Assembly: GCA_036336715.1 (NCBI GenBank)
Contig: JAYZFP010000065.1
Span: 15,847-79,846, forward strand
Length of the DNA stretch: 64,000 nt
DNA from: JABAAE01 sp036336715
GTDB taxonomy: Bacteria > Planctomycetota > Planctomycetia > Pirellulales > Pirellulaceae
Reading direction: 5' to 3'
Made by a program: the position numbers and the translations under genes. Shown in pieces: positions 55,327 to 62,903 of the stretch (positions are counted from its first letter, which is position 1; each line of letters opens with the position of its first letter). The notes beneath the pieces were generated by a model, which worked only from the letters and a program-made list of their open reading frames with translations, had not been told where the DNA came from and did not search any database.

Positions 55327-55812
55327 ATGAAACCGGAATTCTGGTTATTCAGTTACGCAAAAGTTTTTTTTGACGATTTCGGATTTCAGAACGGGATCTG
55401 GAGATTCGTCCTCAAATCCACTGATGGTGGTGTCCCCTTTGAGGCTTTCGATCATGAAGACGGCTGGCATGTTGACCGTTTGAGCCTGTTGTCCGTGGTG
55501 CGGGGACTGGAGTGCCTCGAACAACCATCGAATGTCACCCTCTACTCACCCAGTCGTTACATCACCAGGGGATTTGATTCGTCATTGCAGGTCTGGAAGA
55601 AGAACGACTGGATGTGGGAACGGTTTGGCGAAGATGTCCCCATCAAGAATCGTGATCTCTGGCTGAGGATCGACCAGGCGCTCCGGTTTCATGAAGTGGA
55701 TTGCCGATTCTATCGTGCCGGCAATGGGCAAAGGGGAGTGAGTTCACCGAATATCGCCTCCAAAAGGCGACGACGGGTCATCCGCCCCCAGGCTCTGGAA
55801 GCGGTGGGGTAG
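55327..55812 (+). CDS. RNase HI-fold protein lacking catalytic residues
   Basis: 161 aa from ATG 55327. The region 'LLSVVRGLECLEQPSNVTL', 'PSRYITRGFDSSLQVWKKND' and 'VPIKNRDLWLRIDQALRFH' aligns by eye with E. coli RNase HI from helix A onward ('PVKNVDLWQRLDAAL' is nearly identical). Yet the catalytic carboxylates are gone: the helix A Glu (Glu48) is Ser and Asp70 is Pro ('SPSRY' for 'TDSQY'). The N-terminal strand carrying Asp10 is replaced by 'EFWLFSYAKVFFDDFG'. It is therefore predicted to bind nucleic acid or a partner without cleaving RNA. The C-terminal tail is basic. It lies 166 bases upstream of glgB on the same strand; function unknown. Confidence 0.75.
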   Translation: MKPEFWLFSYAKVFFDDFGFQNGIWRFVLKSTDGGVPFEAFDHEDGWHVDRLSLLSVVRGLECLEQPSNVTLYSPSRYITRGFDSSLQVWKKNDWMWERFGEDVPIKNRDLWLRIDQALRFHEVDCRFYRAGNGQRGVSSPNIASKRRRRVIRPQALEAVG

Positions 55813-55978
55813 AGCGCCACTCGAGCGGGGCAAACTGGCAAACAGTATCCATTCGCTCCTTCTGAACGCTGCAAAATCCGCAGGAACAGCCCCGGAACTC
55901 CGGGAGACCGCCCGCGGTTCGTTCCGGCCATGCCAATCGGACGGCAAACTTTTGAACTTTGGGGATTCAGGGATTCAC

Positions 55979-58222
55979 GTGAAATCGAAATTGCAGTTAA
56001 ACTCGGTAAAGAACCTGTTGAACGGCGAGCTTGAGGATCCCTCTTCCCTGCTGGGGCCCCATCTCTTCTGGCAGGATGGTCAACAGGCGGTTTCCATCCG
56101 GACGTTCCAGCCGGAAACAGAAAAAGTCTGGCTATGCCACGAGGGGCAGCACCGTCCCCGCCCAATGAAGCGGATTCATCCCTCGGGATTATTCGAAGCG
56201 ACCCTGCAGTTGCCGGAATCCTGTGCGGCAACCGATTACCTCATCAAAGTCGAAAATGGAAGCGGTCAGTTAACCACCATGCATGACCCCTATGCTTTTG
56301 ATTCGTTTTTTTCCGAGCTCGATTTGCATCTGTTTGGTGAAGGGACCCACCTCAGGGGTTACGAGAAAATGGGCGCCCAGATCCGAACCGTCGGAGAGGT
56401 ACGAGGGGTCAACTTTGCTGTCTGGGCCCCCAATGCAAAAAGTGTCAGCGTGGTAGGGGATTTCAATAACTGGGACGCCCGCCCACACTCAATGAAAAAG
56501 CTCGGTTCCAGCGGGATCTGGGAGATTTTTGTGCCGGGCCTTGAATCGGGCAGCCTCTACAAGTTCCGGGTCCGTGACGCATCGGGCAAGGTGACCGACA
56601 AAACGGACCCCCAGGGCTTTGCCAGCGAACTCCCCCCACGGACCGCTTCCCGGGTGACTGACCTGAACGACTATCAATGGCAGGACGAAACATGGATGAA
56701 GCGGCGGATGGACCAGGATCCCCTGCAGGGCCCGATTTCTGTCTATGAAGTGCACCTCGGCAGCTGGAGTCGCTGCAGCGAAAAAGAGAACGGGTGGAAA
56801 AACTATCGTGAGCTTGCTCATCTGCTGGTCGATTATTGCAAGCAGCAAAATTTTACGCACCTTGAATTGATGCCGATTACCGAGCACCCTTTTACGGGGA
56901 GCTGGGGTTACCAGACAGTTGGTTATTTCGCGGCTACCAGCCGGTACGGTACGCCACAGGATCTGATGTACTTTATCGATTACTGCCACCAGAACGACAT
57001 TGGTGTCATTCTCGACTGGGTGCCTGCCCATTTTCCAAAAGACGAATTTGGCCTGGCCCGTTTTGATGGAACCGCACTCTACGAACACGAGGATCCTCGC
57101 AAGGGAGAGCACCCGGACTGGGGGACCCTGATTTTCAATTACGGTCGCAACGAGGTCAGGAATTTCCTGATCTCCAATGCCCTCTTCTGGCTGGAACGGT
57201 TTCATGTTGATGGATTGCGCGTCGATGCGGTGGCTTCGATGCTCTACCTCGACTACAGCCGTCAGGAAGGGGAATGGATTCCCAATGAACTCGGTGGCCG
57301 GGAAAACCTGGAAGCGATCGGTTTCCTCAAGCAATTCAACGAGATCTGTCATGCGGAGCATCCCGGCGTACTGACCATTGCCGAAGAGTCGACTTCTTTC
57401 AGCGGGGTCTCAAGGCCAACGTTCGAGGGGGGCCTCGGTTTCAGCCTCAAGTGGAACATGGGCTGGATGAACGATTCGCTCCGTTACATGGCGAGGGAGC
57501 CCGTCCATCGTCAGCATCATCATGGCGAGCTGACGTTCAGCCTGGTCTATGCCTTTTCGGAGAATTTCATGCTGCCCTTCTCGCATGACGAAGTGGTGCA
57601 TGGCAAAAAGTCGATGCTCAACCAGATGCCGGGCGATTCCTGGCAAAAATTTGCCAACCTGCGTCTGCTTTACAGTTACATGTGGACTCATCCCGGCAAA
57701 AAACTCCTTTTCATGGGGAACGAGTTTGGCCAATGCCTCGAATTTGACCACGATACCGAGCCCCAATGGGAGTTGCTCGAAAATGAATCCCATCGGGGAC
57801 TGCAGAAACTGGTTGCCGATCTGAACCTGCTTTACCGGCAGGAGCCCGCTCTTCACGAGCTCGACTTCGAACCGAATGGTTTCGAATGGATCGATTGTCA
57901 GAGTTGCTCCGAAAGCCAGATTTCCTATGTCCGGAGATCCGGGATGGGGAAGGAACTGGTCATCGCGGTCTGTAATTTTACGCCGGAGGTGAGGAATCAG
58001 TACCGGCTTGGCGTGCCGCATGCGGGTGGGTACCAGGAGATATTCAATAGTGATTCCAGCTACTATGGGGGCAGCAACGTGGGGAATCATGAAATCCGGA
58101 TTTCCGAGCGGGTCCCCGCCCATGGTCGTGACGAGTCGATCTGCATTCAGGTGCCCCCTCTGGGAGTCGCCCTGTTCAAGCTGGATGCGGATGCCCCTGG
58201 AGCAGCCATTCCGGGGAACTGA
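55979..58222 (+). CDS. glgB: 1,4-alpha-glucan branching enzyme
   Basis: 747 aa from GTG 55979, chosen because AGGGA lies five bases upstream; a TTG at 55952 would add nine residues. It creates alpha-1,6 branches in glycogen. Two N-terminal CBM48-like domains (about 1-110 and 110-230, 'VNFAVWAPNAKSVSVVGDFN') precede the GH13 catalytic barrel. 'ELMPITEHPFTGSWGYQ' is region I-like. 'DGLRVDAVASMLYLDYS' carries the nucleophile Asp, 'LTIAEEST' the acid/base Glu, and 'FSHDEVVHGKKSM' the third Asp. The C-terminal beta domain ends the protein. The length agrees with bacterial GlgB (about 730-750). No other glg genes are nearby. Confidence 0.95.
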   Translation: MKSKLQLNSVKNLLNGELEDPSSLLGPHLFWQDGQQAVSIRTFQPETEKVWLCHEGQHRPRPMKRIHPSGLFEATLQLPESCAATDYLIKVENGSGQLTTMHDPYAFDSFFSELDLHLFGEGTHLRGYEKMGAQIRTVGEVRGVNFAVWAPNAKSVSVVGDFNNWDARPHSMKKLGSSGIWEIFVPGLESGSLYKFRVRDASGKVTDKTDPQGFASELPPRTASRVTDLNDYQWQDETWMKRRMDQDPLQGPISVYEVHLGSWSRCSEKENGWKNYRELAHLLVDYCKQQNFTHLELMPITEHPFTGSWGYQTVGYFAATSRYGTPQDLMYFIDYCHQNDIGVILDWVPAHFPKDEFGLARFDGTALYEHEDPRKGEHPDWGTLIFNYGRNEVRNFLISNALFWLERFHVDGLRVDAVASMLYLDYSRQEGEWIPNELGGRENLEAIGFLKQFNEICHAEHPGVLTIAEESTSFSGVSRPTFEGGLGFSLKWNMGWMNDSLRYMAREPVHRQHHHGELTFSLVYAFSENFMLPFSHDEVVHGKKSMLNQMPGDSWQKFANLRLLYSYMWTHPGKKLLFMGNEFGQCLEFDHDTEPQWELLENESHRGLQKLVADLNLLYRQEPALHELDFEPNGFEWIDCQSCSESQISYVRRSGMGKELVIAVCNFTPEVRNQYRLGVPHAGGYQEIFNSDSSYYGGSNVGNHEIRISERVPAHGRDESICIQVPPLGVALFKLDADAPGAAIPGN

Positions 58223-58577
58223 CGGGGCACCTCGGGGTTGGCACTGGCGACGGTACCCCCAACGCCGACCAGGGTGTACCGCTGTGGCATTTGCCCCGCC
58301 GGTCGGATGACGACCCGGGAACAGCAGGCTTGAGCATCAGGCAATCACCCCCGATTGGGTTGTTTTGCCGGTTGTTTTTCCCACGAAAGGGAACAGGCAG
58401 GGTGCTCCCGGGGGCGGTTTTTTCGGTTTCGGCTCCCGGTAGTCCCCCTCAGGTCGGATCTGCAAAAAAATAGGGAGTCTCTCGGGTTTTTGCCCGGTTT
58501 TGGTCGTTGACAGGCTGGAACCTGTTTTCGTAACATGGTTGATTCGCCACACTCAGGCCTTTATCCAGTAAAGAACC
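58223..58577. other. Intergenic region between glgB and rpmF
   Basis: 355 bases without a gene. It contains several T-rich stretches but no clean terminator for glgB, and the rpmF promoter at 58507-58536. Confidence 0.5.
58507..58536 (+). promoter_or_regulatory. Sigma-70-type promoter of rpmF
   Basis: A perfect -35 box TTGACA (58507-58512), an 18-base spacer, and a -10-like TAACAT (58531-58536; four of six consensus positions). It lies about 40 bases upstream of the rpmF start and probably drives the rpmF-fab cluster. Confidence 0.55.
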
Positions 58578-58763
58578 ATGGCAGTTCCCAAGAGAAAACA
58601 CTCCAATTCGCGATCAGGAAAACGTCGATCGCACGATGCGAAACGTCCCCGTCAGCTCTCCAATTGCCCGAAGTGCAGCACAACGGTACCAACCCATGTC
58701 GTTTGTCCCGTCTGTGGCTATTACATGGGCCGGGTTGTCGTCGACACAGATAACGAACAATAG
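58578..58763 (+). CDS. rpmF: 50S ribosomal protein L32
   Basis: 61 aa. 'MAVPKRKHSNSRSGKRRSHD' is the conserved N-terminus. The two CxxC pairs ('NCPKCSTT' and 'VCPVCGYYMGR') form the zinc ribbon of the Cys-positive L32 form. The length is standard. In many bacteria rpmF precedes plsX and fab genes; here it precedes fabD with plsX and fabH absent. A TTGACA promoter lies just upstream. Confidence 0.96.
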   Translation: MAVPKRKHSNSRSGKRRSHDAKRPRQLSNCPKCSTTVPTHVVCPVCGYYMGRVVVDTDNEQ

Positions 58764-58911
58764 GCCGGCCCACTCGTTGTAGGTCGATACAGGTACAAGA
58801 AGGTCGTCGCGGCCAGTCCAGCGGGCAATTACCGGCAGATTCGACCGGCAAGCGGAGCAGAATTTGGGCTCCCGATTCATCTCTGGTGATCATTGAACCG
58901 AAGGGTTTCTC

Positions 58912-59823
58912 TTGAGCAAGATCGCATTTTTATTCCCGGGACAGGGTGCGCAGACTGTAGGGATGGGAAAGGCGCTGTTTGAATCTTCAGACGCTGCCCG
59001 CCAGACCTTTGAACGTGCGAATCAAATCCTGGGTTACGACCTGGCCAAAATCTGTTTCGAAGGTCCCGCTGAAAAACTGGATTCGACGATTTACAGTCAG
59101 CCGGCCCTGTTTGTCAGCAGCCTGGTTGCACTTGAGGATATGCGCCAACAGAACCCTGAGGTCGTTCTTTCCTGTGAGGCTGCTGCCGGGCTGAGCCTTG
59201 GGGAGTACACGGCTCTTGTTTTTTCCGGGGCCATCGAATTTGAAGATGGACTGCGGCTGGTTCAGAAGCGGGGCCAGGCGATGCAGGCTGCCGCTGACTT
59301 GGAGCCCAGTGGTATGGTCAGCATTCTCGGGTTGGACCGGGAAGCTGTCGAACAGCTGTGCTGCGACAATCGCCAGGAAGGAAAAGTCCTCCAGGTAGCC
59401 AATCACCTCTGCCCGGGAAACATCGTCGTCTCGGGACATGAGGAAATGTGTCAAAATGCCGCAGAGGCGGCGACTGCTGCAGGTGCCATGAAAACCATTC
59501 CCCTGGCCGTGGCGGGTGCGTTCCACACTCCCCTGATGCAGCCGGCTGTGGATGAACTTGCGTCTGCTCTGGCAGATGTTGAAATCAGGAGCCCGGAGAT
59601 TCTTTTCGTTTCCAACGTGGATGCCATGGCTCACCAGGATCCTGAGGAAATCCGGGACCTGCTGATTCGGCAGGTCTGCTCGCCCGTCCTCTGGGAGGAC
59701 TCGATGCGATTCTTTCTGGAGCGGGATTTTGACACCTTTTACGAGGTCGGTCCCGGTCGCGTCCTCCGCGGTCTGATGAAGCGGATTAATCGAAAAGTCA
59801 ATTGCCAGGGAGTCATGGAGTAG
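58912..59823 (+). CDS. fabD: Malonyl-CoA:ACP transacylase
   Basis: 303 aa from TTG 58912 with AAGGG eight bases upstream. It loads malonyl units onto ACP. 'FLFPGQGAQTVGMGK' is the entry motif; the nucleophile Ser is in 'AAGLSLGEYTAL', the substrate-binding Arg in 'VQKRGQAMQ', and the catalytic His in 'GAFHTPLMQPA'. The length is standard. It is the first enzyme gene of the fabD-fabG-acpP-fabF cluster, 148 bases after rpmF. Confidence 0.96.
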   Translation: MSKIAFLFPGQGAQTVGMGKALFESSDAARQTFERANQILGYDLAKICFEGPAEKLDSTIYSQPALFVSSLVALEDMRQQNPEVVLSCEAAAGLSLGEYTALVFSGAIEFEDGLRLVQKRGQAMQAAADLEPSGMVSILGLDREAVEQLCCDNRQEGKVLQVANHLCPGNIVVSGHEEMCQNAAEAATAAGAMKTIPLAVAGAFHTPLMQPAVDELASALADVEIRSPEILFVSNVDAMAHQDPEEIRDLLIRQVCSPVLWEDSMRFFLERDFDTFYEVGPGRVLRGLMKRINRKVNCQGVME

Positions 59824-59916
59824 GCGAGGTCATTTGTCTCCCAGGTTGCCGGGCAACGGTGCCAGCAACCGTCAGTCACCGATTCCGAAAAACCGAAAGC
59901 CCTCACGGAAAAAAAC

Positions 59917-60675
59917 ATGATTGAATCACTTAAAGTCGACTTGTCCGGTCAGACAGCACTGGTCACCGGTGCTTCCCAGGGACTAGGTAAGGCCATCGCA
60001 ATTGCTCTCGGTGCAGCCGGTGCCAAAACTGCCTGCGTGGCCCGCAACGCAGAAAAACTGGCCGAGACGGTCAAGGAAATTGAGAATGCCGGTGGAGAAG
60101 CAGCCGCATTCAGTTGTAGCGTTTCCGATGCAGACAGTGTCGCTGGGCTGATGGAACAGATTTACTCGGATTGGGGAAAACTCGACATCCTTGTCAATAA
60201 TGCCGGGATTACCCGCGACAAACTGATGGCCGGCATGACCGATGATGACTGGAACGATGTCATCGCCACCAACCTTACGGGGACTTTCTTGTTCACCAGG
60301 GCAGCTGCCCAAAGGATGCGACGGGCGCGTTATGGACGGATCATCAACATCTCCAGTGTGTCCGGAATTCTCGGAAATCCCGGGCAAACCAATTACTCGG
60401 CATCCAAGGCAGGGATGATCGGTCTGACCAAGAGCCTCAGTCGGGAATTGGCGGGTAAAAAAATCACCGTTAATGCGATTGCCCCCGGTTTTATTGAGAG
60501 CGAAATGACGGCAGCCCTGGGAGATGTGGTGATGGGAGAAGTGGTAAAACGCATCCCGGCAAAAAGGGTGGGACAGCCCGAGGATATTGCAGCCAGCGTT
60601 CTTTTTCTGGCCAGTCCCGCAGCTTCCTACATCACGGGCCAGTTACTGGTCGTTGATGGCGGGATGACTGCCTAG
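59917..60675 (+). CDS. fabG: 3-oxoacyl-ACP reductase
   Basis: 252 aa, classical SDR. It reduces 3-oxoacyl-ACP with NADPH. 'ALVTGASQGLGKAIAIAL' is the nucleotide-binding loop, 'LDILVNNAGITRD' the NNAG motif, and 'ISSVSGILGNPGQTNYSASK' supplies Ser, Tyr and Lys of the active site. 'VDGGMTA' is the usual C-terminus. It stands between fabD and acpP. Confidence 0.96.
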   Translation: MIESLKVDLSGQTALVTGASQGLGKAIAIALGAAGAKTACVARNAEKLAETVKEIENAGGEAAAFSCSVSDADSVAGLMEQIYSDWGKLDILVNNAGITRDKLMAGMTDDDWNDVIATNLTGTFLFTRAAAQRMRRARYGRIINISSVSGILGNPGQTNYSASKAGMIGLTKSLSRELAGKKITVNAIAPGFIESEMTAALGDVVMGEVVKRIPAKRVGQPEDIAASVLFLASPAASYITGQLLVVDGGMTA

Positions 60676-60821
60676 TTTTGGGGCTTGCCCCTGTTTAACG
60701 AAATGCTCTATGCTGTTACCCTTTACACATTAAGGCTAGAATTTCAGCACCAAAAAAAACTGTTTTCGCAATTCGGATTTCCAGGTTTTTTGGTGATATT
60801 GCACATTCGAATATTGAAAAT

Positions 60822-60827
60822 GGAGGG
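60822..60827 (+). promoter_or_regulatory. Ribosome-binding site that decides the acpP start
   Basis: GGAGGG ends only two bases before the ATG at 60830 but eight bases before the GTG at 60836. The spacing favours the GTG, which also gives the usual ACP N-terminus beginning 'xSSVEEKV'. Confidence 0.6.
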
Positions 60828-60835
60828 CGATGCCT

Positions 60836-61078
60836 GTGTCGTCAGTTGAAGAAAAAGTCGTCGAGATCGTTTCGGAACAGCTTGGTGCCGACAAAGAGAA
60901 AATCACCGAAAAGACTTCCTTTGTGAATGACTTGGGTGCGGATTCACTCGACCAGGTGGAACTCGTGATGGAGCTGGAAGAGGAATTTGACATCAACATT
61001 CCTGACGACGCCGCCGAGAAAATCCAGACAGTCGGTGAAGCGATTGAACATATCAAGTCCGCCTCTCAGGCAGACTGA
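60836..61078 (+). CDS. acpP: Acyl carrier protein
   Basis: 80 aa from GTG 60836, chosen on ribosome-binding-site spacing over an ATG two codons earlier. It carries growing acyl chains on a phosphopantetheine arm attached to Ser in 'LGADSLDQVELVMELEEEF', the canonical DSL motif. It is acidic and all-helical, of normal length. It is placed between fabG and fabF as in many bacteria. Confidence 0.96.
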   Translation: MSSVEEKVVEIVSEQLGADKEKITEKTSFVNDLGADSLDQVELVMELEEEFDINIPDDAAEKIQTVGEAIEHIKSASQAD

Positions 61079-61110
61079 ATCCATCACCCTCTCCTTTGAG
61101 AAAGCTTGCG

Positions 61111-62346
61111 ATGCGGCGAATCGTCGTTACAGGTTTGGGTCTTGTAACGCCATTGAGTAATGAGGTCCCTGACTTCTGGGAACGCTCGCTCCGATGCGAA
61201 TCCGGTATCTCCGAAATAGATCTGATAGATACTTCCGAGTTCAAGATCAAGATCGGCGGTCAGATCAAGGGTTGGGACATGGGGGAGCGAATCGACAGGC
61301 GGGAGGCAAAGCGGCTGGATCGATTTGCCCAGTTTGCCGTCTCTGCGGCCATGGATGCGGTTGTCGATGCCGGGCTCGATTTTCCGTCACTGGATGTCCG
61401 CCGATGCGGTTGCATTCTTGGTTCCGGGATCGGGGGGCTGAACACCATCGAGGAACAGTTGCACAAACTGTTCTACAAGGGTCCTGGAAAAGTTTCACCG
61501 TTCACCATCCCGATGCTGATGCTCAATGCCGGCGGTGGAAACATTTCAATCATGTACGGACTCAAGGGACCCAACTTTTCTGTAGCCACCGCCTGCGCCT
61601 CAGCCAATAACGCGATTGGCGAAGCGTTGAGAATCCTGCAGCATGGCGAAGCTGACCTGATCATTTCGGGTGGTGCCGAGGCCGCTCTCTGCCGGATGGG
61701 TCTGGCCGCCTTTGGCAACATGCGGGCGCTCTCACCGAGGAATAACGATCCCACTTCGGCCAGCCGACCTTTTGATTTGGATCGCGATGGATTCGTGCTC
61801 TCCGAGGGGGCTGGTATCCTGGTTCTCGAGGAACTGGAGCACGCCCGGAAGCGGGGAGCCAATATTTACTGCGAAATCGTCGGCTTTGGTTGCACAGCCG
61901 ATGCCGGGCACATCACCCAGCCGGATGAAAACGGTACGGGTGCAGGCAAAGCGATGCAATTGGCACTTGATGACGCTCGTGTAGAAGCTGGGCAGATCGA
62001 CTACATCAACGCGCACGGCACCAGTACTCCGCTCGGTGACAAGGCGGAGACGCAGGCTGTCAAAAATGTTTTCCGGGACCACGCCAGCAAGCTTTCCATC
62101 AGCAGTACCAAGAGCGTGATCGGACATTCGCTGGGGGCCAGCGGTGGGATTGAATTGATTTCTACGGCCCTGGCAATCAAAAACAACCTGGTGCCTCCGA
62201 CGGCAAACCTGGATACACCCGATCCCGCTTGCGACCTCGATTACACTCCACGAACACCCAGGGAACGGGAAATTCAATACGCCCTGAGCAACAGTTTCGG
62301 ATTTGGCGGTCACAATGCGTGTGTGGTTGCCCGAAAATTCAGCTGA
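61111..62346 (+). CDS. fabF: 3-oxoacyl-ACP synthase II (KAS II)
   Basis: 411 aa from ATG 61111; an in-frame TTG at 61096 is not needed. It performs the chain-elongating condensation with malonyl-ACP. The Cys-His-His triad is visible: Cys in 'VATACASANNAIGEAL', His in 'YINAHGTSTPLGD', and His in 'SVIGHSLGASGGIE'. 'SNSFGFGGHNACVV' closes the thiolase fold. The length is typical. It is the last gene of the cluster, followed by a 557-base spacer. Confidence 0.96.
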   Translation: MRRIVVTGLGLVTPLSNEVPDFWERSLRCESGISEIDLIDTSEFKIKIGGQIKGWDMGERIDRREAKRLDRFAQFAVSAAMDAVVDAGLDFPSLDVRRCGCILGSGIGGLNTIEEQLHKLFYKGPGKVSPFTIPMLMLNAGGGNISIMYGLKGPNFSVATACASANNAIGEALRILQHGEADLIISGGAEAALCRMGLAAFGNMRALSPRNNDPTSASRPFDLDRDGFVLSEGAGILVLEELEHARKRGANIYCEIVGFGCTADAGHITQPDENGTGAGKAMQLALDDARVEAGQIDYINAHGTSTPLGDKAETQAVKNVFRDHASKLSISSTKSVIGHSLGASGGIELISTALAIKNNLVPPTANLDTPDPACDLDYTPRTPREREIQYALSNSFGFGGHNACVVARKFS

Positions 62347-62357
62347 ACAGCCATTGT

Positions 62358-62425
62358 AGGGGTGTCCCTGCATTAGGGGTGTCCCTGCATTAGGGGTTTG
62401 CCTGCATTAGGGGTTTGCCTGCGTC
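62358..62425. repeat. 17-bp tandem repeat, four copies in two sequence versions
   Basis: Copies 1 and 2 read AGGGGTGTCCCTGCATT (62358-62374, 62375-62391). Copy 3 reads AGGGGTTTGCCTGCATT (62392-62408) and copy 4 AGGGGTTTGCCTGCGTC (62409-62425). It starts 12 bases after the fabF stop. Confidence 0.95.
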
Positions 62426-62755
62426 ACGGGTGGAACCGATTCTTTATCGCCGTATTTGAATTCAGCTCGGCCATCTTTTCGGCCGACATTTTCAACACCC
62501 GTTATTTTTTTGGCATTCCCGGTTTTTGTTCGCCCACGGCGTTACAAATCACTGTTTTTTCACGGTTTTCGCCCGGAAGAACACAACTTTCCGGCGTTTC
62601 AAGAGTTAACCTACCAAAGCAAAGGCTTCCAAACGGATAGGCCTTTCTGATTTTAATGGTAGACTAGTGAGGCCAGGAAGTTCTGGAGAAAGGGTGACTG
62701 CGGCGAACCGAGGATCGGTAGAAGATTGACACCGGTCGCCTCGGCCAGCTACAGA

Positions 62756-62780
62756 AAACCTCCCCAAAAGGGGGCTTTTC
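62756..62780 (+). terminator. Possible weak terminator after fabF
   Basis: CCCC-AAAA-GGGG is flanked by GAAAA and TTTTC arms, with an unpaired C/T in the 5' side. It is followed by TTTTC rather than a long T-run. The distance from fabF (about 410 bases) is large. Confidence 0.3.
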
Positions 62781-62837
62781 GCAGAATCCGGAAACTCACT
62801 GCTCTTCATTTGTCCTTTTTTTGTTCTTTTTAATGAC

Positions 62838-62897
62838 TGCCGCTGCAGGGCGGCACCGCACTGACGCGTAAGCACGCGTCTTCTCACTCCCAGGAGG
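62838..62897 (+). promoter_or_regulatory. Structured leader and Shine-Dalgarno of the DUF1559 gene
   Basis: Two adjacent perfect hairpins, TGCCGC/GCGGCA (62838-62855, loop TGCAGG) and GACGCGT/ACGCGTC (62863-62880, loop AAGC), precede AGGAGG (62892-62897), which lies six bases before the ATG. Such a leader suits a stable, highly translated mRNA. Confidence 0.5.
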
Positions 62898-62903
62898 AAC
62901 TCT

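Larger units (their letters stand above)
62347..62903. other. Intergenic region between fabF and the DUF1559 gene
   Basis: 557 bases without a credible gene. It holds a 17-bp tandem repeat in four copies (62358-62425), an imperfect hairpin around CCCC-AAAA-GGGG (about 62756-62780) that may be a weak terminator, and two leader hairpins (62838-62880). Confidence 0.6.

Noticed and set aside
2586..62425. CRISPR array or dispersed mobile repeat
   Set aside because: The tandem units differ in sequence from site to site and have no spacers between copies, so they are neither CRISPR nor one repeat family.
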